Source: Pseudomonadota bacterium (GTDB taxonomy: Bacteria; Desulfobacterota; Desulfobulbia; Desulfobulbales; Desulfocapsaceae). From it: a DNA stretch of 64,000 nucleotides. The translations under genes were made by a program, and so were the position numbers. Location of the stretch: NCBI GenBank assembly GCA_018820855.1, contig JAHJNL010000007.1:124001-188000 (forward strand). Direction: 5' to 3'. The notes below the pieces were generated by a model. The model was not told the DNA's origin and searched no databases. It worked only from the letters and a program-made list of their open reading frames with translations. This document shows, in pieces, positions 53,045 through 62,706 of the stretch (positions are counted from its first letter, which is position 1; every line of letters starts with the position of its first letter).

Positions 53045-53365
53045 ATGTCTGATGCAATAGTTGTTACCACCACCCTTGCTCATAAAGAAGAGGCCTTGAG
53101 CCTTGGAAAACTGCTGCTTAAAAAGCGTCTGATTGGTTGTGCTCAGGTTAGTTCTCCTGTGCACAGTCTCTATTGGTGGAAAGGGGAAATCGAGCAGAGT
53201 GAAGAGTATTGTTTAGTAATGAAAAGCAGTGCCTCACTCTGGGAGATGTTGGAAGAAGAGATCCGCTTGAATCATCCCTACGATGTCCCGGAAATCCTGG
53301 CGACTCCAGTTGCAGCAGTGAGCAAAGAGTACGAACAGTGGCTGCTGGAGGAATTACGGAAGTGA
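53045..53365 (+). CDS. cutA: CutA-family protein (divalent-cation tolerance)
   Basis: A small trimeric ferredoxin-fold protein of 106 residues with LLLKKRLIGCAQVS, SLYWWKGEIEQSEEYCLVMKSS and the ending HPYDVPEILATPVAAVSKEYEQWL. The family is associated with metal tolerance, but its exact role is not settled. It overlaps the small cysteine-rich gene that follows by four bases (GTGA). Confidence 0.94.
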   Translation: MSDAIVVTTTLAHKEEALSLGKLLLKKRLIGCAQVSSPVHSLYWWKGEIEQSEEYCLVMKSSASLWEMLEEEIRLNHPYDVPEILATPVAAVSKEYEQWLLEELRK

Positions 53366-53568
53366 CTGAGAAACAGGAAAAACAATCATATCGGCGCAGG
53401 AAAATTGGAAAATTTATCTGTCATTGCTGCAAAAAGGAATTACCATACTGTTTCAGTTGCCCTTGCGGATTTATGATCTGCGAAGAATGCTTCAAGGAAA
53501 ATATGTGGGGAATTTCCAACGGACCTACCTGGATCTGCCCGGACTGTGAACGCATCCATATGACCTGA
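53362..53568 (+). CDS. Small cysteine-rich zinc-binding protein
   Basis: A 68-residue protein whose frame is open further upstream, but the likely start is GTG at 53362, overlapping the cutA stop by four bases. Seven to nine cysteines are arranged as CxxC, CxxC-type pairs and a final CPDC (FICHCCKKE, FSCPCGFMICEECF, TWICPDC), a RING-like or double zinc-ribbon pattern. A basic N-terminus (SYRRRKIGK) precedes it. It was not recognised as a known family. The coupling to cutA suggests a joint role in metal handling (inference). No signal peptide is seen. Confidence 0.7.
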   Translation: MTEKQEKQSYRRRKIGKFICHCCKKELPYCFSCPCGFMICEECFKENMWGISNGPTWICPDCERIHMT

Positions 53569-53607
53569 ACGATATGCTCAATGGCTGGCAAGTTATCAAA
53601 AAAAGCT

Positions 53608-54438
53608 TCAGCCTGAGATACGGTGGTGGCAGAGGGGGCCGTTATTGCCGCTTTTAACCATACAGTTCTGAATTCCAACCCGGATGATTCTGTCCATATA
53701 GTCTCCACTCATCCGGAAGGCGGTAACAGTGTCCTGGCCAAGACAGAGGTAGGAGGCAAGGGCTGAGGCGTAGGTACAACCTGTGCCATGCAGGTTGCCG
53801 CTCTTTTGTCGTTGTCTCTTTGATGCATGGAGGATGCCATCGCGCTGGACCAGGAAATCCTGAATTGTCGTAGATCTTGATTCGAGATGACCGCCTTTTA
53901 TCACCACTGCCTGCAAACCGGAAAAAGCTTTCAGAAGAAGTTCCGCGCTGGCAAGTGCCTCTCTCGTGGAACTGATCGTGGTGTCAGTCAACTGTTCCAG
54001 TTCACCGATATTGGGCGTTACGATTGTGATCTGGTTCAGGAGATATTTCTTGAGGGCAGGGAGGCCTTCTTTTTGCAGAAGAGATTCCCCAGTAGTAGAG
54101 GCAAGTACCGGGTCATAAATCACCTCTCCGGAAAAGGACCCCAGAAGTTTTCCCAGTGTTCTTATGATCCCCATTGTCCCTGTCATGCCGATTTTGATAT
54201 GGGTGACATAGTAGTCATCGAGAACAGCCTTGACCTGGTCATGGATTAAGGCTGGTGGCAGGGGATGAATCTCCTGGACGCCATGAGAATTCTGGACTGT
54301 TAGGCAGGTGACGGCGGCGGCTCCATACACGCCTATTGATGTCATAGTCTTCAGGTCAGCCTGGATCCCAGCCCCACCTGAAGGGTCTGAGCCAGCTATA
54401 CTGAGTACAGTCTGGGTAACTATAGAATTTCTTTCCAC
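53608..54438 (-). CDS. thiD: Hydroxymethylpyrimidine / phosphomethylpyrimidine kinase
   Basis: ThiD phosphorylates HMP and HMP-P in thiamine synthesis. The 276-residue ribokinase-fold protein has [36 protein letters not shown], the anion-hole segment and the [19 protein letters not shown] catalytic end. It begins with GTG. Other thi genes are not nearby and no TPP riboswitch is seen upstream. It is convergent with the cutA pair. Confidence 0.95.
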   Translation of the reverse strand: MERNSIVTQTVLSIAGSDPSGGAGIQADLKTMTSIGVYGAAAVTCLTVQNSHGVQEIHPLPPALIHDQVKAVLDDYYVTHIKIGMTGTMGIIRTLGKLLGSFSGEVIYDPVLASTTGESLLQKEGLPALKKYLLNQITIVTPNIGELEQLTDTTISSTREALASAELLLKAFSGLQAVVIKGGHLESRSTTIQDFLVQRDGILHASKRQRQKSGNLHGTGCTYASALASYLCLGQDTVTAFRMSGDYMDRIIRVGIQNCMVKSGNNGPLCHHRISG

Positions 54439-54576
54439 TTACTGCTCACAATTTAATGATATTCTTATGTTTTGCTCTCTTTTGTCCTGCTCTTGCCAAA
54501 TATAGTAAAATACAATACTATTGCAATGGCTCTTCTTATTAATAACTCACAGCAACCTCATGTAACTTATTAACTA

Positions 54577-56403
54577 ATGGCATCAACACAACACAATTAC
54601 GATGAAAGCAAGGTAAAGACTCTCAGTTCCCTTGAGCATATAAGAAAACGACCGGGTATGTACATCGGTCGTCTCGGCTCAGGAACACACCCCGATGACG
54701 GAATCTATATTCTTCTCAAGGAAGTTATCGACAATGCCGTAGATGAATTCATCATGGGGGCTGGAAAAAGAGTAAATGTCTCGATTTCCGAGGAGGGGCG
54801 TGTCCGGGTTCGAGATTTTGGACGCGGAATCCCCCTTGGGAAGGTTGTGGAATGTGTCTCCCGGATTAATACAGGCGCAAAATACAGTACTGATGTCTTC
54901 CAGTTTTCCGTTGGCCTCAACGGTGTGGGAACCAAGGCAGTTAATGCCTTGTCCGAATTTTTCAAGGTAACCGCCTACCGTGAAGGCAAGTTCGCCTCTG
55001 CTACCTTTAATAATGGCAATTTAAAGGACCAGGAGCAAGGGGAGAGCAATGAAGCCAATGGCACCCTTGTCGAGTTTCTTCCTTGCGCTGAGCTTTTTCC
55101 TGATTTCACATTTGATCTTGATTATGTGGATAAGCGGCTGTGGCGATATGCCTATCTCAATGCAGGGCTGAAAATATATCTTGATAAGACCTGTTATCAC
55201 TCGACTAACGGTCTTCTGGATCTCCTGGAAAAGGAGCTTGGCGGTCAGAATATCTACGACCCCATCCACTACCAGGATGCCACTCTGGAGTTTGCCTTTT
55301 CCCATACCGAAGGCTACAGTGATACCTATTACAGTTTTGTCAATGGAACCTACACCAGCGAAGGCGGCACCCACCTTTCCGCCTTTCGCGAAGGGCTGCT
55401 CAAGGGGGTTAATGAATATTCCAATAAAAAATTCGCCGCCAATGATGTCCGTGACGGCGTAGTGGCAACACTGGCAGTAAAGATTGTCGAACCGGTTTTC
55501 GAGTCACAGACAAAGAATAAACTTGGAAATACCGATATTCGCTCCTGGATCGTCAACAAAGTTAAAGATGCGGTCTGCAGCAGCCTGTACAAGGACAACG
55601 ATCTGGCCGAACGTGTTATGGAGAAGGTACAGCGCAACCAGAAGGTGCGTAAGGAGTTGCAGAGTGTCCGCAAGGAGGCCAAGGCCAAGGCCAAAAAGGT
55701 AGCACTGAAGATCCCTCAGCTTAAGGACTGCAAGCATCATCCTGCGCGCAACGAGGCCTCGGCCACCGGACAGGAGAATATGGTTTTCATTACCGAAGGC
55801 CAGTCTGCCGCCGGCTCCATTGTGTCATCGCGTGACCCTATGACACAGGCTGTTTTTTCCCTGAAGGGCAAGCCCATGAATGTACTGGGGCAGAAACTTG
55901 CCATGCTCTACAAAAATGAGGAGATGTATTCCCTCATGCGGGCGCTCAATATCGAAGACTCTGTAGCGGATCTGCGCTTTGACAAGGTTATCCTGGCAAC
56001 TGATGCAGATGTGGATGGGCTGCATATCCGTAACCTGCTCTTGACCTTTTTTCTTCACTATTTTGAACCACTGGTGAAACTTGGCCATGTCTACATCCTG
56101 GAAACGCCCATTTTCAGAGTAAGGACAAAGACGGAGACCATCTATTGCTATACTGACAAAGAACGGGAGCAGGCAATCGGTACTTTGCAGGGAAAAGGAA
56201 AAGTCAAAAAAGCTGTGGAAATCACCCGTTTCAAGGGACTGGGTGAAATTTCACCCAAGGAGTTTAAGCAGTTTATCGGCCCGAATATCATCCTCAAGCA
56301 GGTAGACATGGGATCGGTAAGTGAGCTGTCCGAAGTCCTTTCCTTTTATATGGGGAAAAACACCCCTGAACGAAAAGCCTATATCATGGAAAATCTCCTG
56401 TAG
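54577..56403 (+). CDS. parE: DNA topoisomerase IV subunit B (type IIA)
   Basis: This is the ATPase and Toprim subunit that drives decatenation with ParC. The 608-residue protein has the GHKL ATP site (IDNAVDEFIMGAG, RDFGRGIPLGKV, VGLNGVGTKAVNAL) and the Toprim residues in FITEGQSAAGSI and LATDADVDGLHIRNL. It is shorter than GyrB because the GyrB-specific insert is missing. It leads parC by 70 bases. Confidence 0.93.
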   Translation: MASTQHNYDESKVKTLSSLEHIRKRPGMYIGRLGSGTHPDDGIYILLKEVIDNAVDEFIMGAGKRVNVSISEEGRVRVRDFGRGIPLGKVVECVSRINTGAKYSTDVFQFSVGLNGVGTKAVNALSEFFKVTAYREGKFASATFNNGNLKDQEQGESNEANGTLVEFLPCAELFPDFTFDLDYVDKRLWRYAYLNAGLKIYLDKTCYHSTNGLLDLLEKELGGQNIYDPIHYQDATLEFAFSHTEGYSDTYYSFVNGTYTSEGGTHLSAFREGLLKGVNEYSNKKFAANDVRDGVVATLAVKIVEPVFESQTKNKLGNTDIRSWIVNKVKDAVCSSLYKDNDLAERVMEKVQRNQKVRKELQSVRKEAKAKAKKVALKIPQLKDCKHHPARNEASATGQENMVFITEGQSAAGSIVSSRDPMTQAVFSLKGKPMNVLGQKLAMLYKNEEMYSLMRALNIEDSVADLRFDKVILATDADVDGLHIRNLLLTFFLHYFEPLVKLGHVYILETPIFRVRTKTETIYCYTDKEREQAIGTLQGKGKVKKAVEITRFKGLGEISPKEFKQFIGPNIILKQVDMGSVSELSEVLSFYMGKNTPERKAYIMENLL

Positions 56404-56473
56404 CCCTGCCGGCCTCTTGGCCATCGGGCAGACCCCATGATCTCTTTTAAAAACTCTTACAATACAAACACAA

Positions 56474-58525
56474 TTGGACTCACAGCACGGTAAACTTCGC
56501 CAGCTTTTTGACTATAACTTCCTGGAATACACCTCCTACGTTATCAAAGAGCGAGCCATCCCAGATATCAACGACGGCCTCAAACCGGTTCAACGTCGTC
56601 TTCTCCAGACCCTTTTCAATATGGATGACGGTCGTTTTCATAAAGTCGCCAACGTGGTGGGTGCCACCATGAAGCTGCACCCCCATGGTGACCAGTCCAT
56701 CTTCGCGGCCTTGGTGAATCTGGCCAACAAGGGCTATCTTGTTGATCGTCAAGGGAATTATGGCAATATCTTCACAGGTGACCAGGCCTCCGCACCTCGT
56801 TATATAGAATGTCGCCTCTCGCCACTTGCCCGTGAGGTTGTGTTCAACAAGGATCTCACAGAGTTTGTAGATTCCTACGATGGAAGAATGCAGGAACCGG
56901 TCACCCTGCCATGCAAGATTCCCATGCTCCTGTTGCAGGGGGCAGAAGGGATAGCAGTGGGGATGGCAACCAAGGTGATGCCCCACAATTTCTGTGAACT
57001 TCTGGAAGCTCAAAAGCAGATCCTGAAAGGGGAAGAGGTGACTCTCTACCCTGATTTTATTCAGGGAGGTATGCTGGATGTCTCATTATACGATCATGGG
57101 AACGGCAAAATACGTTGTCGGGCAAAGATGGAGGAAGCCAACGAAAAGACAATCATCATTAAAGAGATTCCTTATAGCACCACGACAGAATCTTTGATTG
57201 ATTCTGTGGAAAAGGCGGCCAAGGCTGGGAAAATTAAAATCATTTCCATCAACGATTATACCGCTGAAGAGGTGGAAATTGAAATCAAGCTGGCAAGAGG
57301 CGTTTATGCCAGTGACACCATCAAGGCCCTTTACGCCTTCACCGATTGCGAAGTACCCATCAGTCCCAACCTGACCCTTGTCCAGAATGGAATTCCACGC
57401 ACCTCCACGGTTGAAGAAGTCTTGCACTATAACACCCATAAGCTCCTGGACGATCTGACCAAGGAACTGAAAATCGATCTTGGCCGTTTGGAAGACAGGC
57501 TTCATGCACGACTGCTTGAACAGATATTCATTGAAGAACGTCTCTACAAGACCATAGAGGAGAAAACCAGCTTTAAGGCTGTACTCAAGGGGGTGGATGA
57601 TGCCCTGCTGCCTTTTATCCAGGAACTGAAACGACCGGTTACTACTGAAGATATCGAAAGACTTCTTGAAATCAGGATTAAACGCATATCCCGATATGAC
57701 ATTAATAAGCAGCAAAAAGAAATTCAATCCATTCGTCGTGACATCAAGATAATCAAAAAACATCTCATGGATATGGTGAGGTATACTACTGCCTATATCG
57801 ATTCGTTGTTAAAAAAATATGGAGAGAGTTTCCCTCGTCGCACTGAACTCAAGGCGTTTACGGAGGTCAGCGTTCGCAAGGTGGCATTATCCAATCTCAA
57901 TGTTTGCTATGACAGAGAAAAAGGCTTTTTGGGTCACCAGATCAAGATAAGCGACCCAAAAAAAGATTTTTCCATTGCCTGTTCAGAGTATGACCGCTTG
58001 TTGCTTATCTATGACACCGGCATGTACAAGGTGATCCAGGTGACCGACAAACTCTTTGTCGGTCATGATCTCCTCTGGCTGGGCAAGGTCGAGGGGGGAC
58101 TTATTTTCAATATGGTATACCGTGAAGGCAAGGAAAACTTCTGTTACGTAAAACGTTTTGCCACGCCGAAATTCATCCTCGACAAGGAGTACAGGCTTTT
58201 TGACGAACATAAAAAATCAAAAATCTTGCTCCTCCTCTTGGGTGAAGAAAAAAGTGCCCGGGCAAGTCTCATGCCTTCGCCCAGGGCAAAGTCCAATGTG
58301 GTTGATATCTTTTTTGATCAGTATCTGGTGAAGGGACCTGCTGCCAAAGGAAAGCGGGTATCCTCGCGAATGGTGAGGCGGGTGACTGATTCCACCGGCA
58401 AGAACCCCCCGGAGAGAAAGATGAATCTTCCTCTGCCGGGATTACATGAGCCTGTCGTTGGTGCACGGGAAGGAGAAACAGGGGAGGGGGCAGGGCAGAA
58501 GAAAGAGGACAATGGTGCACAGTAA
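56474..58525 (+). CDS. parC: DNA topoisomerase IV subunit A (type IIA)
   Basis: This is the cleavage-religation subunit. The 683-residue protein has the winged-helix segment (KPVQRRLLQTLFNM), the catalytic tyrosine in QASAPRYIECRLSPLA and VGMATKVMPHNF, a coiled coil (about 330-460) and a reduced C-terminal domain ending in a Lys/Pro-rich, then Gly/Glu-rich low-complexity tail (about 615-683). It begins with TTG at 56474 and has no strong ribosome-binding site, so coupling to parE is possible. Confidence 0.93.
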   Translation: MDSQHGKLRQLFDYNFLEYTSYVIKERAIPDINDGLKPVQRRLLQTLFNMDDGRFHKVANVVGATMKLHPHGDQSIFAALVNLANKGYLVDRQGNYGNIFTGDQASAPRYIECRLSPLAREVVFNKDLTEFVDSYDGRMQEPVTLPCKIPMLLLQGAEGIAVGMATKVMPHNFCELLEAQKQILKGEEVTLYPDFIQGGMLDVSLYDHGNGKIRCRAKMEEANEKTIIIKEIPYSTTTESLIDSVEKAAKAGKIKIISINDYTAEEVEIEIKLARGVYASDTIKALYAFTDCEVPISPNLTLVQNGIPRTSTVEEVLHYNTHKLLDDLTKELKIDLGRLEDRLHARLLEQIFIEERLYKTIEEKTSFKAVLKGVDDALLPFIQELKRPVTTEDIERLLEIRIKRISRYDINKQQKEIQSIRRDIKIIKKHLMDMVRYTTAYIDSLLKKYGESFPRRTELKAFTEVSVRKVALSNLNVCYDREKGFLGHQIKISDPKKDFSIACSEYDRLLLIYDTGMYKVIQVTDKLFVGHDLLWLGKVEGGLIFNMVYREGKENFCYVKRFATPKFILDKEYRLFDEHKKSKILLLLLGEEKSARASLMPSPRAKSNVVDIFFDQYLVKGPAAKGKRVSSRMVRRVTDSTGKNPPERKMNLPLPGLHEPVVGAREGETGEGAGQKKEDNGAQ

Positions 58526-58631
58526 ACATTGTGCCTCGAAGGCAGGGCGCAGGCCCCTCCTGTCAGGGAAGCATTTTTAAAATTCGACGTTCAATGCTGG
58601 AAATCCAACTGTCGGTATAGAATTTGTCTGA

Positions 58632-59276
58632 TTACAGATTTTTTACAAAGGCCTGCACGTCAGCCCTGATCTTGTCGTATTCCTTGCTTGTCAGGCCTGC
58701 ACCCAATGCAACTTTCCTCGCCATTTCAGCGGTGAGAAAATCCCCAGGGGCGTGCGCATCAGCATTGACCACAAGCTTGGCGCCAACCTTTAAAGCCATA
58801 CGAGCCACATGACCATTGGTCAGTGAGTGGCCCTTGCGACCGGAAATCTCAAGCATTACTCCATTGTCTGCAGCAAGACGGGCCTCCTCCTCACTTATGA
58901 AACCTGGATGAGAAAGTACATCGACACCGGCTTCTATTGCAGCCAGGTTGGTTCCAGGGATCACTGGTTCGACTGGGGTCTCACCGTGAACCACAACCAC
59001 AAGCGCTCCAAGCTCTCGTGCTTGTCTGGTGAGCGAGGCAATGAGGGCAGGGGGGACGTGGGTCAACTCGATTCCAGGGAGAAGGCGTGTGCTGGAATGG
59101 GGATTCAGGTCTTTAGCAGCTCGTACTATACGTGGAATAATAAAATCCAGATTGGAACTGTCTGCATGGTCGGTTATGGCAACAGCCTGGTATCCGAGGA
59201 CTTCGACTCGGCGAAGATGTTCTGCCGGTACCAGGGCACCGTCGCTGAAAAATGTATGAGTGTGCAGGTCTATCAT
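58632..59276 (-). CDS. PHP-domain histidinol-phosphatase-type phosphoesterase
   Basis: About 214 residues from the ATG at 59276, with GCGGAA before it; the TTG at 59288 is less likely. The PHP metal motifs are MIDLHTHTFFSDG, ITDHADSSN, a histidine in VVVHGETPV and LSHPGF, and VNADAHAPGD. This is a polymerase-and-histidinol-phosphatase fold of single-domain type, so it could act as a phosphatase or nuclease; the substrate cannot be read. It follows miaB by 35 bases on the same strand. Confidence 0.85.
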   Translation of the reverse strand: MIDLHTHTFFSDGALVPAEHLRRVEVLGYQAVAITDHADSSNLDFIIPRIVRAAKDLNPHSSTRLLPGIELTHVPPALIASLTRQARELGALVVVVHGETPVEPVIPGTNLAAIEAGVDVLSHPGFISEEEARLAADNGVMLEISGRKGHSLTNGHVARMALKVGAKLVVNADAHAPGDFLTAEMARKVALGAGLTSKEYDKIRADVQAFVKNL

Positions 59277-59311
59277 TTTGTTCCGCAATATTAGTTAGAT
59301 ATTTATATTTG

Positions 59312-60958
59312 TTAATCCTTCCCAACAAGTTCTCCGCGCAGAGAATGCTGCCCGGCGTGAAGAATGCGGGCCGACACAATTTCCCCGGGCAGGTAACTGC
59401 AAACAGTATCTGCGATATGAACCAGATGGTTAGTCCCCGTCCGGCCAACAATTGAATCCTCGCCAATCTTTTCTATCATCACTGAAAATATCTTTCCGAC
59501 ATAACCCTGATTGTGTTTCAGGCCAATTTCATCCTGCCTGGACTGGAAAATCCGCAATCGTTCCGACTTAACCGTTTCTTCAACTTTATCTTCAAATGTT
59601 GCAGATCGAGTACCGGGACGGTCTGAATATTTGAAAGAAAAAGAACCATGATACTGAACTTCTTCAAGAAGTGACATGGTTTCTTCAAAGTCACGATCAG
59701 TTTCACCTGGAAATCCCACGATCATGTCTGTAGTCAGGGCAATGTCGGGACAGTATGAGCGCAATGCTGCTACCTTCTCAAGATAGAGTTCCCTGGAATA
59801 TTTACGATTCATCAGAGAGAGAATGCGGTTGGAGCCCGATTGAACAGGAAGATGAAACTGTGGGCACAGGATGCCAATATCTGCAAAACAGCGCATCAGG
59901 TCATCGGAAAGGTCTTTTGGATTGGAAGTAGTGAAACGTAAACGCCGAAGACCAGGAATTGTGGAGACTGCGCGGAGAAGGTCTGCAAAGCTGTAATCAA
60001 TGGTTTCTGTACTGACAACATTGGTCCTCCCATAGGAATTCACATTTTGTCCAAGTAGTGTGATTTCCTTGATTCCGGCTTCAACTAAAGAGTAAGCTTC
60101 TTCAAGTATATGGCTAACATTTCGTGATATTTCGTTTCCTCTGGTGAAGGGCACTACGCAATATGAACAGTAGTTGTTGCAGCCCTGCATGATGGTAAGA
60201 AACTTTTTAAAGGGGATGGTCAAAGGAGATTTCTGGTGATTATCCGCCCTTAAGTTAGGGATGAAGGGTGGAATCTGGTAGTCCTTGGAGAGCCTGGTGG
60301 CCACAGGGTGCTCGCCAAAGTCGTCAAGGAGTTCGGTTAACTGGTAAAGACTTTGTGTGCCAATGACCAAGTCGACATGGGGCATACGTTCTATGATCTG
60401 CTGTCCTTCCTGCTGGGCGACACAACCTGCAACGCAGATTTTCAGCTTGGGGTTGTGTTGTTTTTGTTTCCGTAACACACCAAGCATACTCATGACTTTT
60501 TGTTCAGCCTTGGCTCTGATGGAACAGGTATTAAGAATTATGAGGTCGGCCTGATCGGAATCTCCTGTTTCCACATAGCCTTTTTCGCCGAGGAGCTGAG
60601 CCATGATTTCCGAATCACGCTCATTCATCTGACAACCGAAAGTTTTAATGAAAAATGATCTGCTGGGCATTGATAGTTGATTGTTTTTAGTTTTTGAAAA
60701 ATCTATAGAGGGCCGGATGGAGCTGGCGAGATTACCAAGAAGGCTGAAAATTAATTTTGTTCGCTCATGAGGGTAGCGCAGAACAACGCATCCACGCACA
60801 CCAGGTACCGTTGACAACAGACAGAGGCTATCGTACCCCTCGAGAATGAACTTAAGATAGTGATATCTCTGGGGAGCTATGCGGAGGTAAAGTGATTGAA
60901 ATAACAAAATGTTCTTTTTTGAAAACGCTTCACTCTCAAACAGACAAAGAAGAGTCAA
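59312..60958 (-). CDS. miaB: tRNA-2-methylthio-N6-dimethylallyladenosine synthase MiaB, apparently fused to an N-terminal DUF4911-like segment
   Basis: The MiaB part (from Met97, ATG at 60670, 452 residues) adds a methylthio group to A37 of tRNA. It has the first-cluster domain (KTFGCQMNERDSE), the radical SAM cysteines CNNYCSYC and a C-terminal TRAM domain. The same frame stays open upstream for 96 codons to a TTG at 60958, overlapping the purB stop. Residues about 25-85 of this extension (RIAPQRYHYLKFILEGYDSL, then PGVRGCVVLRYPHERTKLI) look like the DUF4911 domain, usually a separate gene. No ribosome-binding site precedes the ATG at 60670, which favours one fused protein over two. A separate translation start for MiaB cannot be ruled out. 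Confidence 0.9.
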   Translation of the reverse strand: MTLLCLFESEAFSKKNILLFQSLYLRIAPQRYHYLKFILEGYDSLCLLSTVPGVRGCVVLRYPHERTKLIFSLLGNLASSIRPSIDFSKTKNNQLSMPSRSFFIKTFGCQMNERDSEIMAQLLGEKGYVETGDSDQADLIILNTCSIRAKAEQKVMSMLGVLRKQKQHNPKLKICVAGCVAQQEGQQIIERMPHVDLVIGTQSLYQLTELLDDFGEHPVATRLSKDYQIPPFIPNLRADNHQKSPLTIPFKKFLTIMQGCNNYCSYCVVPFTRGNEISRNVSHILEEAYSLVEAGIKEITLLGQNVNSYGRTNVVSTETIDYSFADLLRAVSTIPGLRRLRFTTSNPKDLSDDLMRCFADIGILCPQFHLPVQSGSNRILSLMNRKYSRELYLEKVAALRSYCPDIALTTDMIVGFPGETDRDFEETMSLLEEVQYHGSFSFKYSDRPGTRSATFEDKVEETVKSERLRIFQSRQDEIGLKHNQGYVGKIFSVMIEKIGEDSIVGRTGTNHLVHIADTVCSYLPGEIVSARILHAGQHSLRGELVGKD

Positions 60959-62381
60959 CCTCTCCCATCTGATCTTCTCGGGCTGCGAGCAGGGGAACGA
61001 TCACTTCACGGATATACTCATCGGTTTGGGCTGAAGCCCTGCCCGTGAACTGACTGTAATCACCGACAAGTTCCATGATCTCCTCAAAGGAGAAGGGGAT
61101 ACGGTCATCTTGAGCCAGTCGTTCCAACAAATCGTTATCAAGACCTTGCTCTTTGACGATTTTGCCGGCGGCCAGTGAATGTTCTTTAACGACTTCATGC
61201 ATCTCTTGCCTGCTTTCTCCTTTTTCGACGGCCTCCATGAGTATTTTTTCAGTGGACATGAAAGGGAGTTCCATGCGAAGGTGCCTTTCTATTTGCCGTG
61301 GAAATACGACCATTTGACTTGTAATGTTAATGTATAACTTGAGAATAGCGTCGGTCAGCAAAAAGGCCTGTGGAATATCCATACGACGTATGGCTGAATC
61401 ATCAAGTGTCCTCTCAAACCACTGGTTTGAATAGGTCGATGCGAAGTTAGCAGGAAGCCCCATCAGTTTGCGCGAAAGACCTGTCATACGTTCAGAACGC
61501 ATTGGGTTTCGTTTGTAGGCCATGGCTGAAGAACCTGTTTGCTGTTTAGCGAAAGGCTCTTCCTGAACTTTAAGATTTGACAGCAAGCGCAGATCCACTG
61601 CAAATTTATGAGCGGAAGATCCGATACCGGCGAGGGTTTCGGCAAGTTTCATATCAAGTTTGCGAGGATAGGTCTGTCCGGTAACAGAAAAGACCTTATC
61701 AAATCCAAGCTTTTCTGAGACAAGGATATCCAGTTGTCGTACCTTTTCGTTATCTCCGTGGAAGAGTTCCAGGAATGTAGCCTGGGTACCGACAGTACCC
61801 TTTGCTCCACGGGCCTTAACCTGCACAAGGAAGTTATCTATGTACTCCAGATCCATTACAAGGTCCTGAATATATAATGTATTTCTTTTTCCGACTGTGG
61901 TGGGCTGTGCAGGTTGGTAATGGGTAAAACCCAGTGTGGGTAAGTTCTTGTGTTCAAGAGCAAATTTGGCAAGATTGGAGATGACCTTCAGCAGCGCCTT
62001 GCGAACAAGAACGAGTCCCTTTTTCTGAACAATAAGATCAGTGTTACAGACAACAAATTGAGAGGTGGCACCAAGATGAATAATCCCTTCAGCCTTGGGG
62101 CATTTGGTCCCAAATTCAAAGACATGGGCCATTACGTCATGACGTATCTCTTTTTCCTTAGCGGCTGCCAAGTCGTAATCAATATTTTCAAGATTGGCCC
62201 GCATCTCGTCGAGCATCTCTTTTTTTACAATATGAGTAAGCCCAAGTTCATACTGGGCCTCAGCAAGGGCCAGCCAACATCTTCGCCAGGTGGTAAATTT
62301 GGTCTTTTCAGAGAAAAGTTCCTGCATTTCTCGACTGGTATAACGACTGACAAGGGGTTCCTGGTAGATGTCTCTATTCAT
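60936..62381 (-). CDS. purB: Adenylosuccinate lyase
   Basis: PurB acts twice in purine synthesis, releasing fumarate from SAICAR and adenylosuccinate. The 481-residue protein has the fumarase-superfamily signature GSSAMAYKRNPMRSE (about 285-299) and HDVMAHVFEF and GATSQFVVCNTD earlier. The longer C-terminus places it in the larger PurB subgroup. Its last 23 bases overlap the upstream end of the MiaB frame, so the two may be coupled. Confidence 0.95.
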   Translation of the reverse strand: MNRDIYQEPLVSRYTSREMQELFSEKTKFTTWRRCWLALAEAQYELGLTHIVKKEMLDEMRANLENIDYDLAAAKEKEIRHDVMAHVFEFGTKCPKAEGIIHLGATSQFVVCNTDLIVQKKGLVLVRKALLKVISNLAKFALEHKNLPTLGFTHYQPAQPTTVGKRNTLYIQDLVMDLEYIDNFLVQVKARGAKGTVGTQATFLELFHGDNEKVRQLDILVSEKLGFDKVFSVTGQTYPRKLDMKLAETLAGIGSSAHKFAVDLRLLSNLKVQEEPFAKQQTGSSAMAYKRNPMRSERMTGLSRKLMGLPANFASTYSNQWFERTLDDSAIRRMDIPQAFLLTDAILKLYINITSQMVVFPRQIERHLRMELPFMSTEKILMEAVEKGESRQEMHEVVKEHSLAAGKIVKEQGLDNDLLERLAQDDRIPFSFEEIMELVGDYSQFTGRASAQTDEYIREVIVPLLAAREDQMGEVDSSLSV

Positions 62382-62706
62382 AGTAAACTCATATTTGATT
62401 TCTGGAAAAAGAGCGCGGTATAAATCGTAAGCTTGAGGGGAGACATCCTACCATTTTTCCACAAAAAAGGAAAGAGGCGATACGGAAGGTAACATTGGCA
62501 GCACAAGGCTCATGGCCTGCTTGACATGAAATTGAAACGATTCTCCAGGGAATATTTGAGTTGCACCTGTGATTGTACAGGAAAGAATCGCTAGAGAAAA
62601 AGATAGCTGAGCACCAGTGAGTCAGACCCTTTTAAAACAGCACAATAACAAATGTCGCATAATGTATATTATGTATAGTTTTTTAATATTATAATATATC
62701 AGTATG
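62382..62706. other. 325-base intergenic region between recJ and purB
   Basis: No coding frame stands out. The right part (about 62655-62700) is very AT-rich with near-palindromic TAATATTATAATATAT-like sequence, possibly the recJ terminator region or purB promoter. A five-bp hairpin CCTGT...ACAGG (62566-62581) is present. No riboswitch or PurR box was recognised. Confidence 0.5.

Noticed and set aside
57086-57763. 225-codon minus-strand frame inside parC
   Set aside because: Antisense to the conserved topoisomerase core; Phe/Leu-rich composition is typical of a shadow frame.
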